Source: Corynebacterium sp. ACRPS (GTDB lineage: Bacteria > Actinomycetota > Actinomycetes > Mycobacteriales > Mycobacteriaceae). Taken from it: a stretch of 64,000 nucleotides of DNA. Positions 46,998-55,933 of the stretch are shown in pieces. A program made the translations under genes and the position numbers. Under the pieces are notes generated by a model. It saw nothing but the letters and a program-made list of their open reading frames with translations. It was not told where the DNA came from and ran no database searches. Position 1 is the stretch's first letter, and every line of letters begins with the position of its first letter. The DNA lies in the NCBI RefSeq assembly GCF_022346005.1, contig NZ_JAKRMY010000011.1, positions 1 to 64,000 of the forward strand. Reading direction: 5' to 3'.

Positions 46998-47309
46998 CTA
47001 GCTAAGCCCAAACTTTGTGGTGGCTTCCGTCCACAGCGCTTCAAATTGTTCTTGGTCCATGTACTGGGCGCTAATATCCGGGAACTCATCGTAGGTATCG
47101 GGGTGCGGAACTACTTCTTGCGGCGTGTCCACGTTTCCCGTGGAACTATCCGGGGTCGCTACCCCGACCACGGAATCCGCGGGATCCAAAGCGATCATGC
47201 GGTGCATGCGGCAGCGTTGGGCGTCGTGTTCTTCTAATTCTGCGAGGTGGACCGCTGAGCCCACTCCTGGGACGGAAAGCTCGGTGCGCACATAAAGGTA
47301 ATTAGCCAT
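46998..47309 (-). CDS. Small acidic protein, unknown function
   Basis: This protein of 103 residues has no membrane segment and no motif that I recognise. It begins MANYLYVRTELS and is acidic later on, with a histidine- and proline-containing middle. I chose the ATG at 47309 because TACACT lies 8 nt upstream on the minus strand, giving a leaderless mRNA. A GTG at 47315 is possible. It is convergent with brnE and directly follows the SBF-like transporter gene. Confidence 0.65.
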   Translation of the reverse strand: MANYLYVRTELSVPGVGSAVHLAELEEHDAQRCRMHRMIALDPADSVVGVATPDSSTGNVDTPQEVVPHPDTYDEFPDISAQYMDQEQFEALWTEATTKFGLS

Positions 47310-47315
47310 GGGCAC

Positions 47316-48290
47316 TTAGTGTAGTTGCTCCTCGTCCTCCTGTGCGTACCGGGAGGCCAACACAGAACAGATCATCAGCTGCACCTGGTGGTAAATCATG
47401 AGCGGGAGGATCAATAGCCCGAGCGATGTCGACCCTGAGGCAAAGATGACCGAGGCCATGGGAAGGCCGGTAGCCAAAGACTTCTTAGAGCCACAGAACT
47501 GGATCGCGATGATATCGGCACGAGAAAATCCTAGCTTCCCGGAGATAAACCGCGTCAGCCACAACATGAAAATGACGAAGGCTGCGGCGAAAACCACGAG
47601 GAACACGATCTCCCAGATAGAGATGGAGGACCAGATTCCATCGACCACGCCCTTAGAAAATGCGGAATAGACCACCATGGCAATGGAGCCGCGGTCGACC
47701 ACCTTTGTGGCCTTGCTCTGAGCGAAGTCCGCAATCCAGCGCCGGGTTAATTGGCCCAATATGAATGGCGCGAGAAGCAAGAGGGAGATTTCCCCAAAGA
47801 CGGAGGTATCGATATGTAGGCCGGAACCGGTACCCATGAGCACCATGACCAGGACAGGCGTGATGAAGACGCCGGCCAAGTTAGAGGTTGAGGCGGAGAC
47901 AATTGCTCCAGATACGTTGCCCTTGGCAATGGAAGTAAAAGCCACGGAAGACTGCACGGTGGACGGGACCAGCGTAAGGAATAGGATCCCCATGTACATA
48001 TCGTCAGTGATGAACTCGGTAAGGGGCCGCAGGGCCAGACCGATGAGGGGATAAATCACGAACGTGAAAGCAAGAATCGTGATGTGGAGCCGCCAGTGCT
48101 TAAGCCCGTTTAGAGCTTCTTGGGTGGATAGCCGCGCGCCGTAGAGAAAAAACAACAGCGCGATCGCCACATTCGTCAGGCTGCCAAAGACGTCAGCGAA
48201 GGTGCCGCGGGCCGGTGCAATGATCGCGATTGCGACGGCCGTAAGGATGAGGACGATGAGCGGATCCGGCTTTTTAAGTCTGTGCAGCAT
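47316..48290 (-). CDS. SBF-like (bile acid:sodium symporter-type) transporter
   Basis: This 324-residue protein has about ten membrane helices and fits the SBF_like (YfeH-type) branch of the bile acid:sodium symporter superfamily. It opens RLKKPDPLIVLILTAVAIAIIAP and has ALLFFLYGARLSTQEALNG and FCGSKKSLATGLPMASVIF motifs. Substrate unknown. A parS site lies 84 bp upstream of its start, in its promoter region. Confidence 0.85.
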   Translation of the reverse strand: MLHRLKKPDPLIVLILTAVAIAIIAPARGTFADVFGSLTNVAIALLFFLYGARLSTQEALNGLKHWRLHITILAFTFVIYPLIGLALRPLTEFITDDMYMGILFLTLVPSTVQSSVAFTSIAKGNVSGAIVSASTSNLAGVFITPVLVMVLMGTGSGLHIDTSVFGEISLLLLAPFILGQLTRRWIADFAQSKATKVVDRGSIAMVVYSAFSKGVVDGIWSSISIWEIVFLVVFAAAFVIFMLWLTRFISGKLGFSRADIIAIQFCGSKKSLATGLPMASVIFASGSTSLGLLILPLMIYHQVQLMICSVLASRYAQEDEEQLH

Positions 48291-48374
48291 GACCCAAAGT
48301 GTAAACCGTCTCGCTTGGTTCCACGAAAGGTAGTGCGGATAATTTTCTTCTGCGTACTCCCATTGAGTCTCATG

Positions 48375-48388
48375 GTTTCACGTGAAAC
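48375..48388. promoter_or_regulatory. parS: parS site (perfect 14-bp core)
   Basis: GTTTCACGTGAAAC occurs between the SBF-like gene and the Rieske gene. It matches the core of the bacterial parS consensus TGTTTCACGTGAAACA. Confidence 0.92.
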
Positions 48389-48421
48389 GATGGGCGTAGA
48401 GGGTGAAGCGTCCGCGGGGAT

Positions 48422-48787
48422 TTACGCTGTAGTGACCTTTGTACCCTCTTGGCTTACCCCAAATTCTTTGAGTGGGTCTCGGCCAGGTCCTTCAATGACC
48501 GAACCATCTTTCAGGTTATAGGACGTATGATGCGCCGTGCAGGTAGCAGTCATACCGTCGATTTCTGTAATGGGGTTTTGTTGGTGCGGGCAGGTTTGGG
48601 AGTAGGCCTTAAACTCCCCTTCTTTCGGCTGCGTGAAGATAACCCTGTCGACGATGATCCCGGAGCCTACTGGAATGTCCGTTGCCGCGATTTCCGCGGA
48701 CGGTTCTGAGCCGCAGGCCGCGAGGTATGCACCTGCGAAAGTCGTAGCGGATCCGAGCAAGAACATGCGGCGCGAACAGATAGTCAT
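48422..48787 (-). CDS. Tat-type lipoprotein with Rieske [2Fe-2S] domain
   Basis: The 121-residue protein starts with a twin-arginine-like signal (SRRMFLLGS) and a lipobox (LAACGS), so it is probably exported folded and attached to the outer face of the membrane. The Rieske ligands are CPH and CTAH (with the H-x-x-SYNL-G tail). It is a short, single-domain Rieske protein, not a bc1 or dioxygenase subunit. Partner unknown. It lies between two parS sites. Confidence 0.85.
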   Translation of the reverse strand: MTICSRRMFLLGSATTFAGAYLAACGSEPSAEIAATDIPVGSGIIVDRVIFTQPKEGEFKAYSQTCPHQQNPITEIDGMTATCTAHHTSYNLKDGSVIEGPGRDPLKEFGVSQEGTKVTTA

Positions 48788-48884
48788 AGCCTCTACTCTA
48801 TCCTGAATGGTTCACGGCCGGAACATGATTTCGGCAACGGTTAATCATATTTCGGGGCAGCTAAAGTGAAATGGCTCAGTGTAG

Positions 48885-48898
48885 GTTTCACGTGAAAC
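48885..48898. promoter_or_regulatory. parS: parS site (perfect 14-bp core)
   Basis: GTTTCACGTGAAAC lies in the gap between the Rieske gene and the small secreted protein gene, with the 16-mer reading GGTTTCACGTGAAACA. Confidence 0.92.
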
Positions 48899-48904
48899 AC
48901 GAAA

Positions 48905-49129
48905 TTAGGACAGATTGCCGTTCCAGGTTGCGACCGGCCCAGCCTCGGTGGGTGTGAGTTCATAGGTGCCGGAATCTAGACCTATGTCATTAACGATGGG
49001 ATGTGGCCCGTCCCCTCCTGCGGCGTGCGATTCAGGTTCGACGCGGTGGGAGTCGGCGACATAGGTACCGATGCTGAAGGTGGAAACGGCGATTGCGGCG
49101 AGGGCTGTGGTTTTCTTCATGTCTCCCAT
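48905..49129 (-). CDS. Small secreted protein, unknown function
   Basis: This protein of 74 residues has a likely signal peptide (KKTTALAAIAVSTFSIGTYVA) and a short mature part without recognisable domains. The ATG at 49129 is preceded by GAAGGG at a 6-nt distance; a TTG at 49135 would overlap that site. It is placed between the parS site at 48885 and a 300-bp gap. Confidence 0.55.
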   Translation of the reverse strand: MGDMKKTTALAAIAVSTFSIGTYVADSHRVEPESHAAGGDGPHPIVNDIGLDSGTYELTPTEAGPVATWNGNLS

Positions 49130-49428
49130 TGTCAACCCTTCCCCGCGTTAGGTGTAGTGGCGGAGCCGAGCTCTGCGGAACCTCTATGCGAGTTCTAGGA
49201 ATGCCCACAGGAATCCCCGTAGGTTGAGACGCGCAACTATAGATGGAGTCCAACATAGGTACGAGTCGTTAAATACCCCCAACTTAATTTAGTTGTGACG
49301 AAAAGTGTGGGATTCCGTGGTTGGAATAATAACGTCACAGTGTCATAAAAACTCTCCCTGACCCGTCCCTGTGTGGCGCGATTGCCGGACAGGAAAGGGA
49401 GGGAGAAAGAAACTCAAAAGATAGTTAT
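49130..49428. other. Intergenic region without an identified gene
   Basis: This stretch of about 300 bp separates the small secreted protein gene from the SdpI-like gene. A GC-rich, imperfect hairpin with a T-run on the minus strand around 49347-49415 may terminate the SdpI-like gene. Nothing else is clear. Confidence 0.4.
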
Positions 49429-49908
49429 TTAATTATCAGAGTGGCGAGCGGCCTGGCGGAGGGCACCCAGATCAACCTCGGGTTGAGCGGCGGAGTCTGT
49501 GGCCTCCTCCCCACCGCAGCCTCCGGAGCCGCAGTTGCAGCTATCGCCACAACCATCGTCATCGGCATGCGCTTGCTCATAAAGAAACGCCGCGCGCGAG
49601 CCAAGGTTCGAGCCGACGGAAAGCGCGAGGATAGCGATTACGAAAGTGGTGACCGGAATAAGCCACATCCAACCTTCCGCGCGGAAGGCTACGACGCCGC
49701 CGAAAAGCAGCGAAAGTCCGCCAAGGGCCCAGAAGGGGCCCGCAACGGCGTGGGCGTTATCCCACGCTTCACGTGACTTTCGGATCTCTTGTAAGCGCAA
49801 GCCGATGTATTTATTGCCGGGCAACCGCTTGGTGGCGGCGAGTGCGCCCACCGCGATAAGGAAAACGGCAAGGATTAAAAATATGATTCCCACTGCGACC
49901 ATATCCAT
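49429..49908 (-). CDS. SdpI-family membrane protein with Cys-rich tail
   Basis: This 159-residue protein has three membrane segments and the SdpI-type loop NKYIGLRLQEIRKSREAWDNAHAVAG between the first and second, the region seen in immunity proteins such as SdpI. The C-terminal cytoplasmic tail has a cluster of five Cys in about 15 residues (CGDSCNCGSGGCGG), perhaps a metal site. SdpI in Bacillus protects against the SdpC toxin; no SdpC-like gene is visible here. Confidence 0.75.
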   Translation of the reverse strand: MDMVAVGIIFLILAVFLIAVGALAATKRLPGNKYIGLRLQEIRKSREAWDNAHAVAGPFWALGGLSLLFGGVVAFRAEGWMWLIPVTTFVIAILALSVGSNLGSRAAFLYEQAHADDDGCGDSCNCGSGGCGGEEATDSAAQPEVDLGALRQAARHSDN

Positions 49909-50108
49909 AGTTTAATCCTGCAACGCGATATTGGAAATTAAGCTACGGGGCTTGTGTCTTAAATATAAGGCGGCTCGGGTAATATTCAATTTGGATCGAT
50001 CGATAGATATTCGCTCGATTTTGCACCTGCACCACGTTGTCTCTCCTTCCGTCGAACCACACACAAGTGAGTCCCCGGACTGGGAACACCTAACCTGATT
50101 GTGATTGC

Positions 50109-51320
50109 ATGAATCTCAAGAAAATAGCGGACTCTCTCCTTTTCCGCATCGTTCTCGCCATCGTGCTTGGCATTGTCGTCAGCTTCTTTGCGCCCGAATG
50201 GTTCGGTCGAGCCTTTGCCACCTTTAACGGGCTCTTTGGTAACTTCCTCAACTTCTTCATTCCTGTGCTGATTTTCGCCCTTGTCGCCCCGGCGATCGCC
50301 GGTCTTGGCAAGGGCGCAGGAAAATGGTTGGGGGTTACGGCGGGCATCGCCTACGGTTCCACCATTCTCTCGGGATTGATTGCCTATGGCCTGGCACAGT
50401 GGCTCTATCCTTCGATGCTGGCGGGCCAAACCCTAGTGACCAACGTATCGGACGTGGACGAAGGCTCCCTCTCACCTTATTTCGAGGTGGAGATGGCACC
50501 ACCGTTTGAGGTGATGACGGCGCTATTGCTTTCCTTCTGCATTGGTGTCGCCATGACGTCGGTGAAGTCCGATACGCTCTATACCGTCACCAAGGAACTG
50601 GAAAATGTGGTGGTTAAGGTCATTTGGGGATTCGTTATTCCCATCTTGCCGTTCTACATTTTCGGCATGTTCCTTGGCCTGGGTATGAATGGCAATATTG
50701 GCGACGTCCTTTCTGCCTTTGCGAAGGTACTGATCCTGGCAGTGGTCATGACGCTGGTGTACCTCGTGCTCCAGTATGTGGTTGCCGGTGCAATCGCAGG
50801 AAAGAATCCTTTTAAGGCCCTGCGGAATATGCTGCCGGCATACTTCACTGCATTGGGTACGTCATCTTCTGCTGCGACCATTCCGGTGTCTTTGGAATCC
50901 AGCTTGCGTAACGGCATTTCGAAGCCGGTCGCGAGCTTTGTGATCCCGCTGTGCGCGACAATTCACCTGTCCGGGTCCATGATGAAGCTGACGCTTTATG
51001 CCTTCGCCATCGTCTTTATGGCGAATATGGATATCAGCACTGGCACCGGCCTTGGCTTTATCTTCCTGCTGGGAATCATGATGATCGCCGCACCAGGCGT
51101 GCCGGGTGGTGCCGTTATGGTGGCCGTTGGCCTTTTGGCGGATATGATGGGCTTCGATGACGGAATGGTGGCGCTGATGATCGCCGCTTATATAGCGATT
51201 GACTCCGTCGGCACCGCAGCGAACGTGACCGGCGATGGTGCCATTGCGATGGTCGTCGATAAGTTCGCCCGCGATAAGGTCGATACTCTCAATGAAGAAG
51301 AGGCGGAGACTGCGGCCTAG
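50109..51320 (+). CDS. Dicarboxylate/amino acid:cation symporter (DAACS family)
   Basis: This 403-residue transporter has the DAACS fold: about eight helices, two re-entrant hairpins and the serine-rich stretch ALGTSSSAATIPVSLES, then the late motif AAPGVPGGAVMVAVGLL. SstT-type relatives take up serine or threonine with sodium, and others take up glutamate or dicarboxylates; the substrate here is unknown. The stop codon is followed by a parS-like sequence and a strong bidirectional terminator. Confidence 0.9.
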   Translation: MNLKKIADSLLFRIVLAIVLGIVVSFFAPEWFGRAFATFNGLFGNFLNFFIPVLIFALVAPAIAGLGKGAGKWLGVTAGIAYGSTILSGLIAYGLAQWLYPSMLAGQTLVTNVSDVDEGSLSPYFEVEMAPPFEVMTALLLSFCIGVAMTSVKSDTLYTVTKELENVVVKVIWGFVIPILPFYIFGMFLGLGMNGNIGDVLSAFAKVLILAVVMTLVYLVLQYVVAGAIAGKNPFKALRNMLPAYFTALGTSSSAATIPVSLESSLRNGISKPVASFVIPLCATIHLSGSMMKLTLYAFAIVFMANMDISTGTGLGFIFLLGIMMIAAPGVPGGAVMVAVGLLADMMGFDDGMVALMIAAYIAIDSVGTAANVTGDGAIAMVVDKFARDKVDTLNEEEAETAA

Positions 51321-51333
51321 TTTCCCGTGAAAC
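51320..51333. promoter_or_regulatory. parS: Near-match parS site (1 mismatch)
   Basis: GTTTCCCGTGAAAC differs from the parS core at one base and begins at the last base of the transporter stop codon. It may be a weak or decayed ParB site. Confidence 0.45.
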
Positions 51334-51339
51334 ATTTGC

Positions 51340-51386
51340 GCCCCCTGGCTTCCCCACCCAACAAATGTGGGAGGAAGCCAGGGGGC
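51340..51386. terminator. Bidirectional terminator between the DAACS gene and trpA
   Basis: GCCCCCTGGCTTCC pairs with GGAAGCCAGGGGGC, with additional inner CCCAC/GTGGG pairs, and TTTTT follows on the plus side. It also ends the trp operon on the minus strand. Confidence 0.9.
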
Positions 51387-51412
51387 TTTTTGGCGCTACC
51401 GTCCGGAAGGCT

Positions 51413-52255
51413 CTAACGCTTGGTCGCTTCCTTCATCGCGGAGATGAAGTCGGTCAGCTCAGCGTGCAAGGCATCGGCATCCTCGATCGTCCCAGCGGCA
51501 CCGGTTTCACGTGAAACATGGCGGTCGATGATCTTGGTGATCGCGGACCCAGTAATGGCGCCCGCGGCGTTTGCGGCGATGGCATCGGCGACGTGCTGCG
51601 GTGAGGAGATACCGAAACCGAGCAGCACCGGTGGACCATCAAAGCGCTGAATGCTGGCGACGACCTCGTCGAGGCCGGTGGTCTCGGATTCCTTCTCGGT
51701 TCCCGTGACGCCATCACGGGAGATGGCGTAAATATATCCCTGTGAATGCTCGGCAACGCCGGCGAGCGTGCGCTCCGCGGCGCGCGCGGGGGCGATGAAG
51801 ATGGGGTCGATACCGGCTTCTTTTGCCGCGGCGATGAATGGGGCGCCTTCGCGTACGGGGACATCGGGAAGCAAAATGCTATCGGCGCCAGCGTCCGCGA
51901 ACTCCGCATAGAATTGCTCCACTCCGCGGGCGAAGGCAACGTTCCCATAGATCAACATGCCGATGGGCAAATCAGGGAACTCGGAACGAATCGTCCGCAC
52001 CTGATCCAAAGCACTATCAAGAGTTGCTCCCCCATCGAGGGCGCGGATATGCGAAGCCTGGATGGTGGGACCATCCGCCACTGGGTCAGAGAAGGGGACG
52101 CCGAGCTCCAAGGCGTCGGCCCCGGCGGCGACTGCGGTCCGGATGATCTCCAGGCTGGCCTCAGGGGTCGGATCGCCCAGCATGATGAAAGGGACAAACG
52201 CGCCCTCATTCTTCTCACGCAACGCGGCAAAAAGCTTATCATAACGGCTGCCCAT
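51413..52255 (-). CDS. trpA: Tryptophan synthase alpha chain
   Basis: This 280-residue TIM-barrel protein splits indole-3-glycerol phosphate into indole and glyceraldehyde-3-phosphate. Family motifs include VPFIMLGDPTPEASLEII, ALELGVPFSDPVADGPTIQ (catalytic Asp) and LLPDVPVREG. Last gene of the trp operon, 2 bp after trpB. A perfect parS site lies in its C-terminal part and is translated as VSRET. Confidence 0.97.
   Translation of the reverse strand: MGSRYDKLFAALREKNEGAFVPFIMLGDPTPEASLEIIRTAVAAGADALELGVPFSDPVADGPTIQASHIRALDGGATLDSALDQVRTIRSEFPDLPIGMLIYGNVAFARGVEQFYAEFADAGADSILLPDVPVREGAPFIAAAKEAGIDPIFIAPARAAERTLAGVAEHSQGYIYAISRDGVTGTEKESETTGLDEVVASIQRFDGPPVLLGFGISSPQHVADAIAANAAGAITGSAITKIIDRHVSRETGAAGTIEDADALHAELTDFISAMKEATKR
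51504..51517. promoter_or_regulatory. parS: parS site inside trpA (perfect core)
   Basis: GTTTCACGTGAAAC, with the 16-mer GGTTTCACGTGAAACA. It is read through as Val-Ser-Arg-Glu-Thr in TrpA (HVSRETG). Confidence 0.92.
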
Positions 52256-52257
52256 GA

Positions 52258-53460
52258 TTAGTTCTCCTTGAGTTGCAGTTCGGGGTGGGATTCCAGCGTG
52301 TGGCGGACATGGTCGATGTCCTTATCGCCGCGGCCAGATAGTGAGACCAAGATGGTGATGTCCTCGTTTTTGCGTTTGAGGGCATAGGCCAGCGCGTGGG
52401 AGGATTCGAGGGCGGGAATGATGCCTTCCTTCTTGGACAAGAGTTGGAATGCCTCTAGGGCCTCGGCGTCCGTGATTCCCACGTATTTTGCTCGGCCGGT
52501 TGCGTGAAGGTGCGCGTGCTGTGGGCCCACGCCGGGGTAGTCCAAACCCGCAGAGATGGAATAGGATTCTTCAACCTGACCGTCAGAATTGCGCATGAGG
52601 TAACTGCGCGCGCCGTGGAGGATGCCCACGGTGCCGTTGTTGATGGTGGCTCCGTGTTCGCCGGAGTCGAGGCCCGCACCGCCTGGTTCGGCGCCGACCA
52701 ATTCCACCGCGTCCTCGTCAATGAAGTCCGCGAACATGCCGATGGCGTTGGAGCCGCCGCCCACGCAGGCGACGACGAGATCGGGAAGGCCGCCCGTCTT
52801 CTCGATCAGCTGCGCCTTGGCTTCGGTAGAAATGACGCGGTGGAATTCGCGCACGATGGTGGGAAATGGGTGCGGCCCCGCCGCGGTGCCGAGCAGGTAA
52901 TGCGATTCATGGAAGGTAGCGGTCCAATCGCGCAGGGCCTCGTTGACGGCATCCTTCAGGGTTCCGGATCCGGTATCAACGGGGATGACCTTCGCGCCCA
53001 TGAGTTCCATGCGGAAGACGTTCGGTTGCTGGCGCTGGACATCCTTGGCGCCCATGTAGACCACGCATTCGAGATCGAGCAGCGCACACGCTAATGCCGT
53101 TGCCGTGCCGTGCTGGCCCGCGCCGGTCTCGGAAATGATTCGCTTTTTGCCCATACGCTTTGCCAGGAGGGCCTGTCCGAGCACTTGGTTGGTCTTGTGT
53201 GCCCCGCCGTGGACGAGGTCTTCGCGCTTTAGGAAGATCCGCGCCTTCCCGCCGAGCTTTTTTACCTCGGTAACGGGGGTTGGACGACCCAGGTAGTCGC
53301 GCAGCAATCCGGCGAGCTCTTCGCGGAACCTGGGATCATTTTGGGCATCAACAAACGCCTGCTCCAATTGATCCAATGCGGGGATGAGGGATTCCGGAAC
53401 GTATTGACCGCCGAATTCCCCGAAGTACGCGGGAAGGAGTGTTTCACGTGAATCGGGCAT
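52258..53460 (-). CDS. trpB: Tryptophan synthase beta chain
   Basis: This 400-residue PLP enzyme joins indole and serine to tryptophan. The PLP-lysine motif is [22 protein letters not shown], with [10 protein letters not shown] and the glycine loop [10 protein letters not shown] present. I chose the ATG at 53460, which gives the normal family length; the longer frame to 53673 overlaps trpCF and is not used. The stop is two bases before trpA. Confidence 0.97.
   Translation of the reverse strand: MPDSRETLLPAYFGEFGGQYVPESLIPALDQLEQAFVDAQNDPRFREELAGLLRDYLGRPTPVTEVKKLGGKARIFLKREDLVHGGAHKTNQVLGQALLAKRMGKKRIISETGAGQHGTATALACALLDLECVVYMGAKDVQRQQPNVFRMELMGAKVIPVDTGSGTLKDAVNEALRDWTATFHESHYLLGTAAGPHPFPTIVREFHRVISTEAKAQLIEKTGGLPDLVVACVGGGSNAIGMFADFIDEDAVELVGAEPGGAGLDSGEHGATINNGTVGILHGARSYLMRNSDGQVEESYSISAGLDYPGVGPQHAHLHATGRAKYVGITDAEALEAFQLLSKKEGIIPALESSHALAYALKRKNEDITILVSLSGRGDKDIDHVRHTLESHPELQLKEN
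53441..53454. promoter_or_regulatory. parS: Near-match parS site at the trpB start (1 mismatch)
   Basis: GTTTCACGTGAATC differs from the core at one base. It covers codons 3-7 of trpB, giving Ser-Arg-Glu-Thr in [10 protein letters not shown]. Confidence 0.5.
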
Positions 53461-53462
53461 GG

Positions 53463-54890
53463 TTAATCTTTCTTGTCTGGTTGGTTGAATAATTGGATGG
53501 TGCGGAAGGTTTGAGAAATCAGGGCGGCGTCTTTGTTCCCGGGGCGCGTTTCTAATCCTGAATTCAGGTCGAGCCCAGCGGTACCCACGCGGAGCGCGCC
53601 TTCCAGGTTGTCTAGACTGAGGCCCCCTGCCAGGAGGCTGTGAGCTTTGATGTCTTCCGGGATCGACGCCCAATCAAATCTTTGGCCGGTGCCTCCCCTA
53701 CCCGAGTCGAGCACGAGGCGGTCCACACGCGCGGCGAGTTCCGGCGCCATCTCTATCCACTGGGGGTTGGTCATGTCGATGGCCCGCCAGACAAACTCGG
53801 CATCGGTGTCCGCGAGCACCGCGCGGGCACGCTCGATCAGCGCCAGCTCGCCATCCAAGTTGCCCTGGAACGGGGCGTGCAACTGGATTCCGGATAGCCC
53901 GCGGGTCGCCGCCGCGGCCCGCAACTCTGCGGGGTCGTCGCTGCGGCTGACTGCTACGAAATCCAAGCCGTGCTCGGCGGCGATGATTTTCTCGGCGGTT
54001 TCACGTGAAACATTGCGCGGGGAATCCGGGGCGAAGATGAGCCCTCCGTAGCGGGCACCGGCGGCACGGGCGGCTTGGGCCGTGGAGGTGGCGGTGAGCC
54101 CGCACACCTTATTCGCGCCGAAGAGCAGATCCCGGGCGGCGCGGTCGATGTCCTCGTGAGAGGTGAGTTGGGAGCCGACGAGGAAGGCATTGGCGTGGGC
54201 ACCTAAACGCCGGACGGTGTGGTTATCGCGGATACCGGATTCGGAGACGACGACCTTATCGTCAGGCACGTACCCGGCGAGTTGCTCGGTGCGGGAGAGG
54301 TCGATGCTCAAGTCATGGAGGTTGCGGTTATTAATGCCGATGATCTCCACCCCGAAGGATAGCGCCCGGTCCACCTCCTCCTTGGTGATGGCTTCAGTCA
54401 GTACATCTAGTCCTAATTTATCCGCCAAGGACTTCAGCTGTGCAAAAGTTTCATCATCCACGATGGACATCATGAGCAAAATCGCATCCGCGCCGTAGTA
54501 GCGCGCGGCATAGACCTGAACCGGATCGACGATGAAGTCCTTGCACAAAACCGGCAGGTGCGTGGACTGGGCTACGGTCTGGAGGTGATCGTAATCCCCG
54601 CCGAACCGCTCCGGCTCACACAGCACGGAAATGGCATTCGCGTAGCGGGAATAGACGCGCGCGATTTCGCCGGGGCGGTAATCCTCGCGAATCATTCCGA
54701 GTGATGGCGATGCAGACTTGCACTCCATGATGAAGCGATTGGTGCCATTGAGCGCCGCAAAAAGCGAACGCCGAGACGGCTCAAGCTTGTCCACATCTAC
54801 GTGGGCGATGCGCTCGCGAATGCCGGCAAGGTGAGTGCGGCGCTGAGCCACAATCCCCTCGAGCACCGTCGGCAGTTTCTGTTTTGTCAT
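53463..54890 (-). CDS. trpCF: Bifunctional indole-3-glycerol phosphate synthase / phosphoribosylanthranilate isomerase
   Basis: This 475-residue fused enzyme carries TrpC (about residues 1-255: [15 protein letters not shown], then [29 protein letters not shown]) and TrpF ([19 protein letters not shown] onward). It performs two steps between PRA and indole glycerol phosphate. The fusion is normal in Corynebacterium and is also found in E. coli. A perfect parS lies in the TrpF part, reading VSRET. Confidence 0.97.
   Translation of the reverse strand: MTKQKLPTVLEGIVAQRRTHLAGIRERIAHVDVDKLEPSRRSLFAALNGTNRFIMECKSASPSLGMIREDYRPGEIARVYSRYANAISVLCEPERFGGDYDHLQTVAQSTHLPVLCKDFIVDPVQVYAARYYGADAILLMMSIVDDETFAQLKSLADKLGLDVLTEAITKEEVDRALSFGVEIIGINNRNLHDLSIDLSRTEQLAGYVPDDKVVVSESGIRDNHTVRRLGAHANAFLVGSQLTSHEDIDRAARDLLFGANKVCGLTATSTAQAARAAGARYGGLIFAPDSPRNVSRETAEKIIAAEHGLDFVAVSRSDDPAELRAAAATRGLSGIQLHAPFQGNLDGELALIERARAVLADTDAEFVWRAIDMTNPQWIEMAPELAARVDRLVLDSGRGGTGQRFDWASIPEDIKAHSLLAGGLSLDNLEGALRVGTAGLDLNSGLETRPGNKDAALISQTFRTIQLFNQPDKKD
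53998..54011. promoter_or_regulatory. parS: parS site inside trpCF (perfect core)
   Basis: GTTTCACGTGAAAC, with the 16-mer GGTTTCACGTGAAACA. It is read as Val-Ser-Arg-Glu-Thr in [10 protein letters not shown]. Confidence 0.92.
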
Positions 54891-54913
54891 TTCTTTTCCC
54901 TCGTGTGGCCTTC

Positions 54914-55933
54914 TTAGTATTCCGCTTGCTCGTGGGTGCGCAGCCAGCGGTCCACGTCCCCGCTATCGATGAGCCCCTTGGCGTGCGCGACGCCCTCTGC
55001 AATGGAGGCCGTGGTGCCACCCAGATAAAACATTGCCCCAGCCGATGCCACGACAGCGTCATAGTGCGCCGGCTTACCCGAGCCATTAAATATGGCGCGC
55101 ACGTGCGCGGCATTATCTTGGCCGTCGCCGCCGGCAAGCTCACTGAGCTCATGCTTGGCGATGCCCAACTCCTCCGGCGTTAGCTCATAGTGTGAAATCT
55201 CGCCGTCCTTTAGCTCCCAAACCTGGGTGGTGCCGTGGGTGGCAATCTCATCGGTACCAGCGCCGTGGACGACGAGCGCCCGCGTGCGCCCCAGCTCCCG
55301 GAAGACTTCCGCGATCATGGGACCCTGGGCGGGGTTGGCGATGCCCATGATCTGTAGTTTGGGGCGGCCCGGGGAGAGCAGGGGTCCCAAGGTATTGAAG
55401 ATGGTGGAGACCCCGAGCGCCTTGCGCACCGGTTGCACGTGAGCCACTGCGGGGTTGTAGGCCGGAGCGAAGAGGAAGGTGAAATTGGAGGCCTCGAATT
55501 GCCGGACGGCGCGGTCCACGTCCAGGTCCAGGGGAATATTCAGTGCCTCGAGCACATCGGCGGAACCGGACTTGGAGGAAACGGACCGGTTGCCGTGCTT
55601 GACCATCCTCACTCCCCCAGCGGCGGCAACCAAGGAGGCCGCCGTAGTGATATTGATGGTATTTGCGCCATCGCCGCCCGTGCCCGCGGAGTCCATGAGT
55701 CCCTCGCCGGTAATGGGAAAGGGGTGTCCAACTTTCAGGAATGCCTTGGCGGCACCCGTGATATCCGCGAGGGTTTCGCCGCGGGTGCGGATATGTGTGA
55801 GCAACGCGGAGATCTGAATATCGTCATAATCACCCACGGCAACCGGGGTGAAGACCTTGGTGGCCTCCTCCACGGTGGGTGCGGGATTATCCAAGAAGGC
55901 TTGCAGCGTTTTCAATGGGCTTTGGTTCGTCAT
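54914..55933 (-). CDS. trpD: Anthranilate phosphoribosyltransferase
   Basis: This 339-residue enzyme transfers phosphoribose from PRPP to anthranilate. The glycine-rich PRPP site is DSAGTGGDGANTINITTA, with KHGNRSVSSKSGSADVLEALN following. I chose the ATG at 55933 (MTNQSPLK); the stop of trpG overlaps it (TAATG). A longer frame to 56398 runs through trpG and is not real. Confidence 0.97.
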   Translation of the reverse strand: MTNQSPLKTLQAFLDNPAPTVEEATKVFTPVAVGDYDDIQISALLTHIRTRGETLADITGAAKAFLKVGHPFPITGEGLMDSAGTGGDGANTINITTAASLVAAAGGVRMVKHGNRSVSSKSGSADVLEALNIPLDLDVDRAVRQFEASNFTFLFAPAYNPAVAHVQPVRKALGVSTIFNTLGPLLSPGRPKLQIMGIANPAQGPMIAEVFRELGRTRALVVHGAGTDEIATHGTTQVWELKDGEISHYELTPEELGIAKHELSELAGGDGQDNAAHVRAIFNGSGKPAHYDAVVASAGAMFYLGGTTASIAEGVAHAKGLIDSGDVDRWLRTHEQAEY

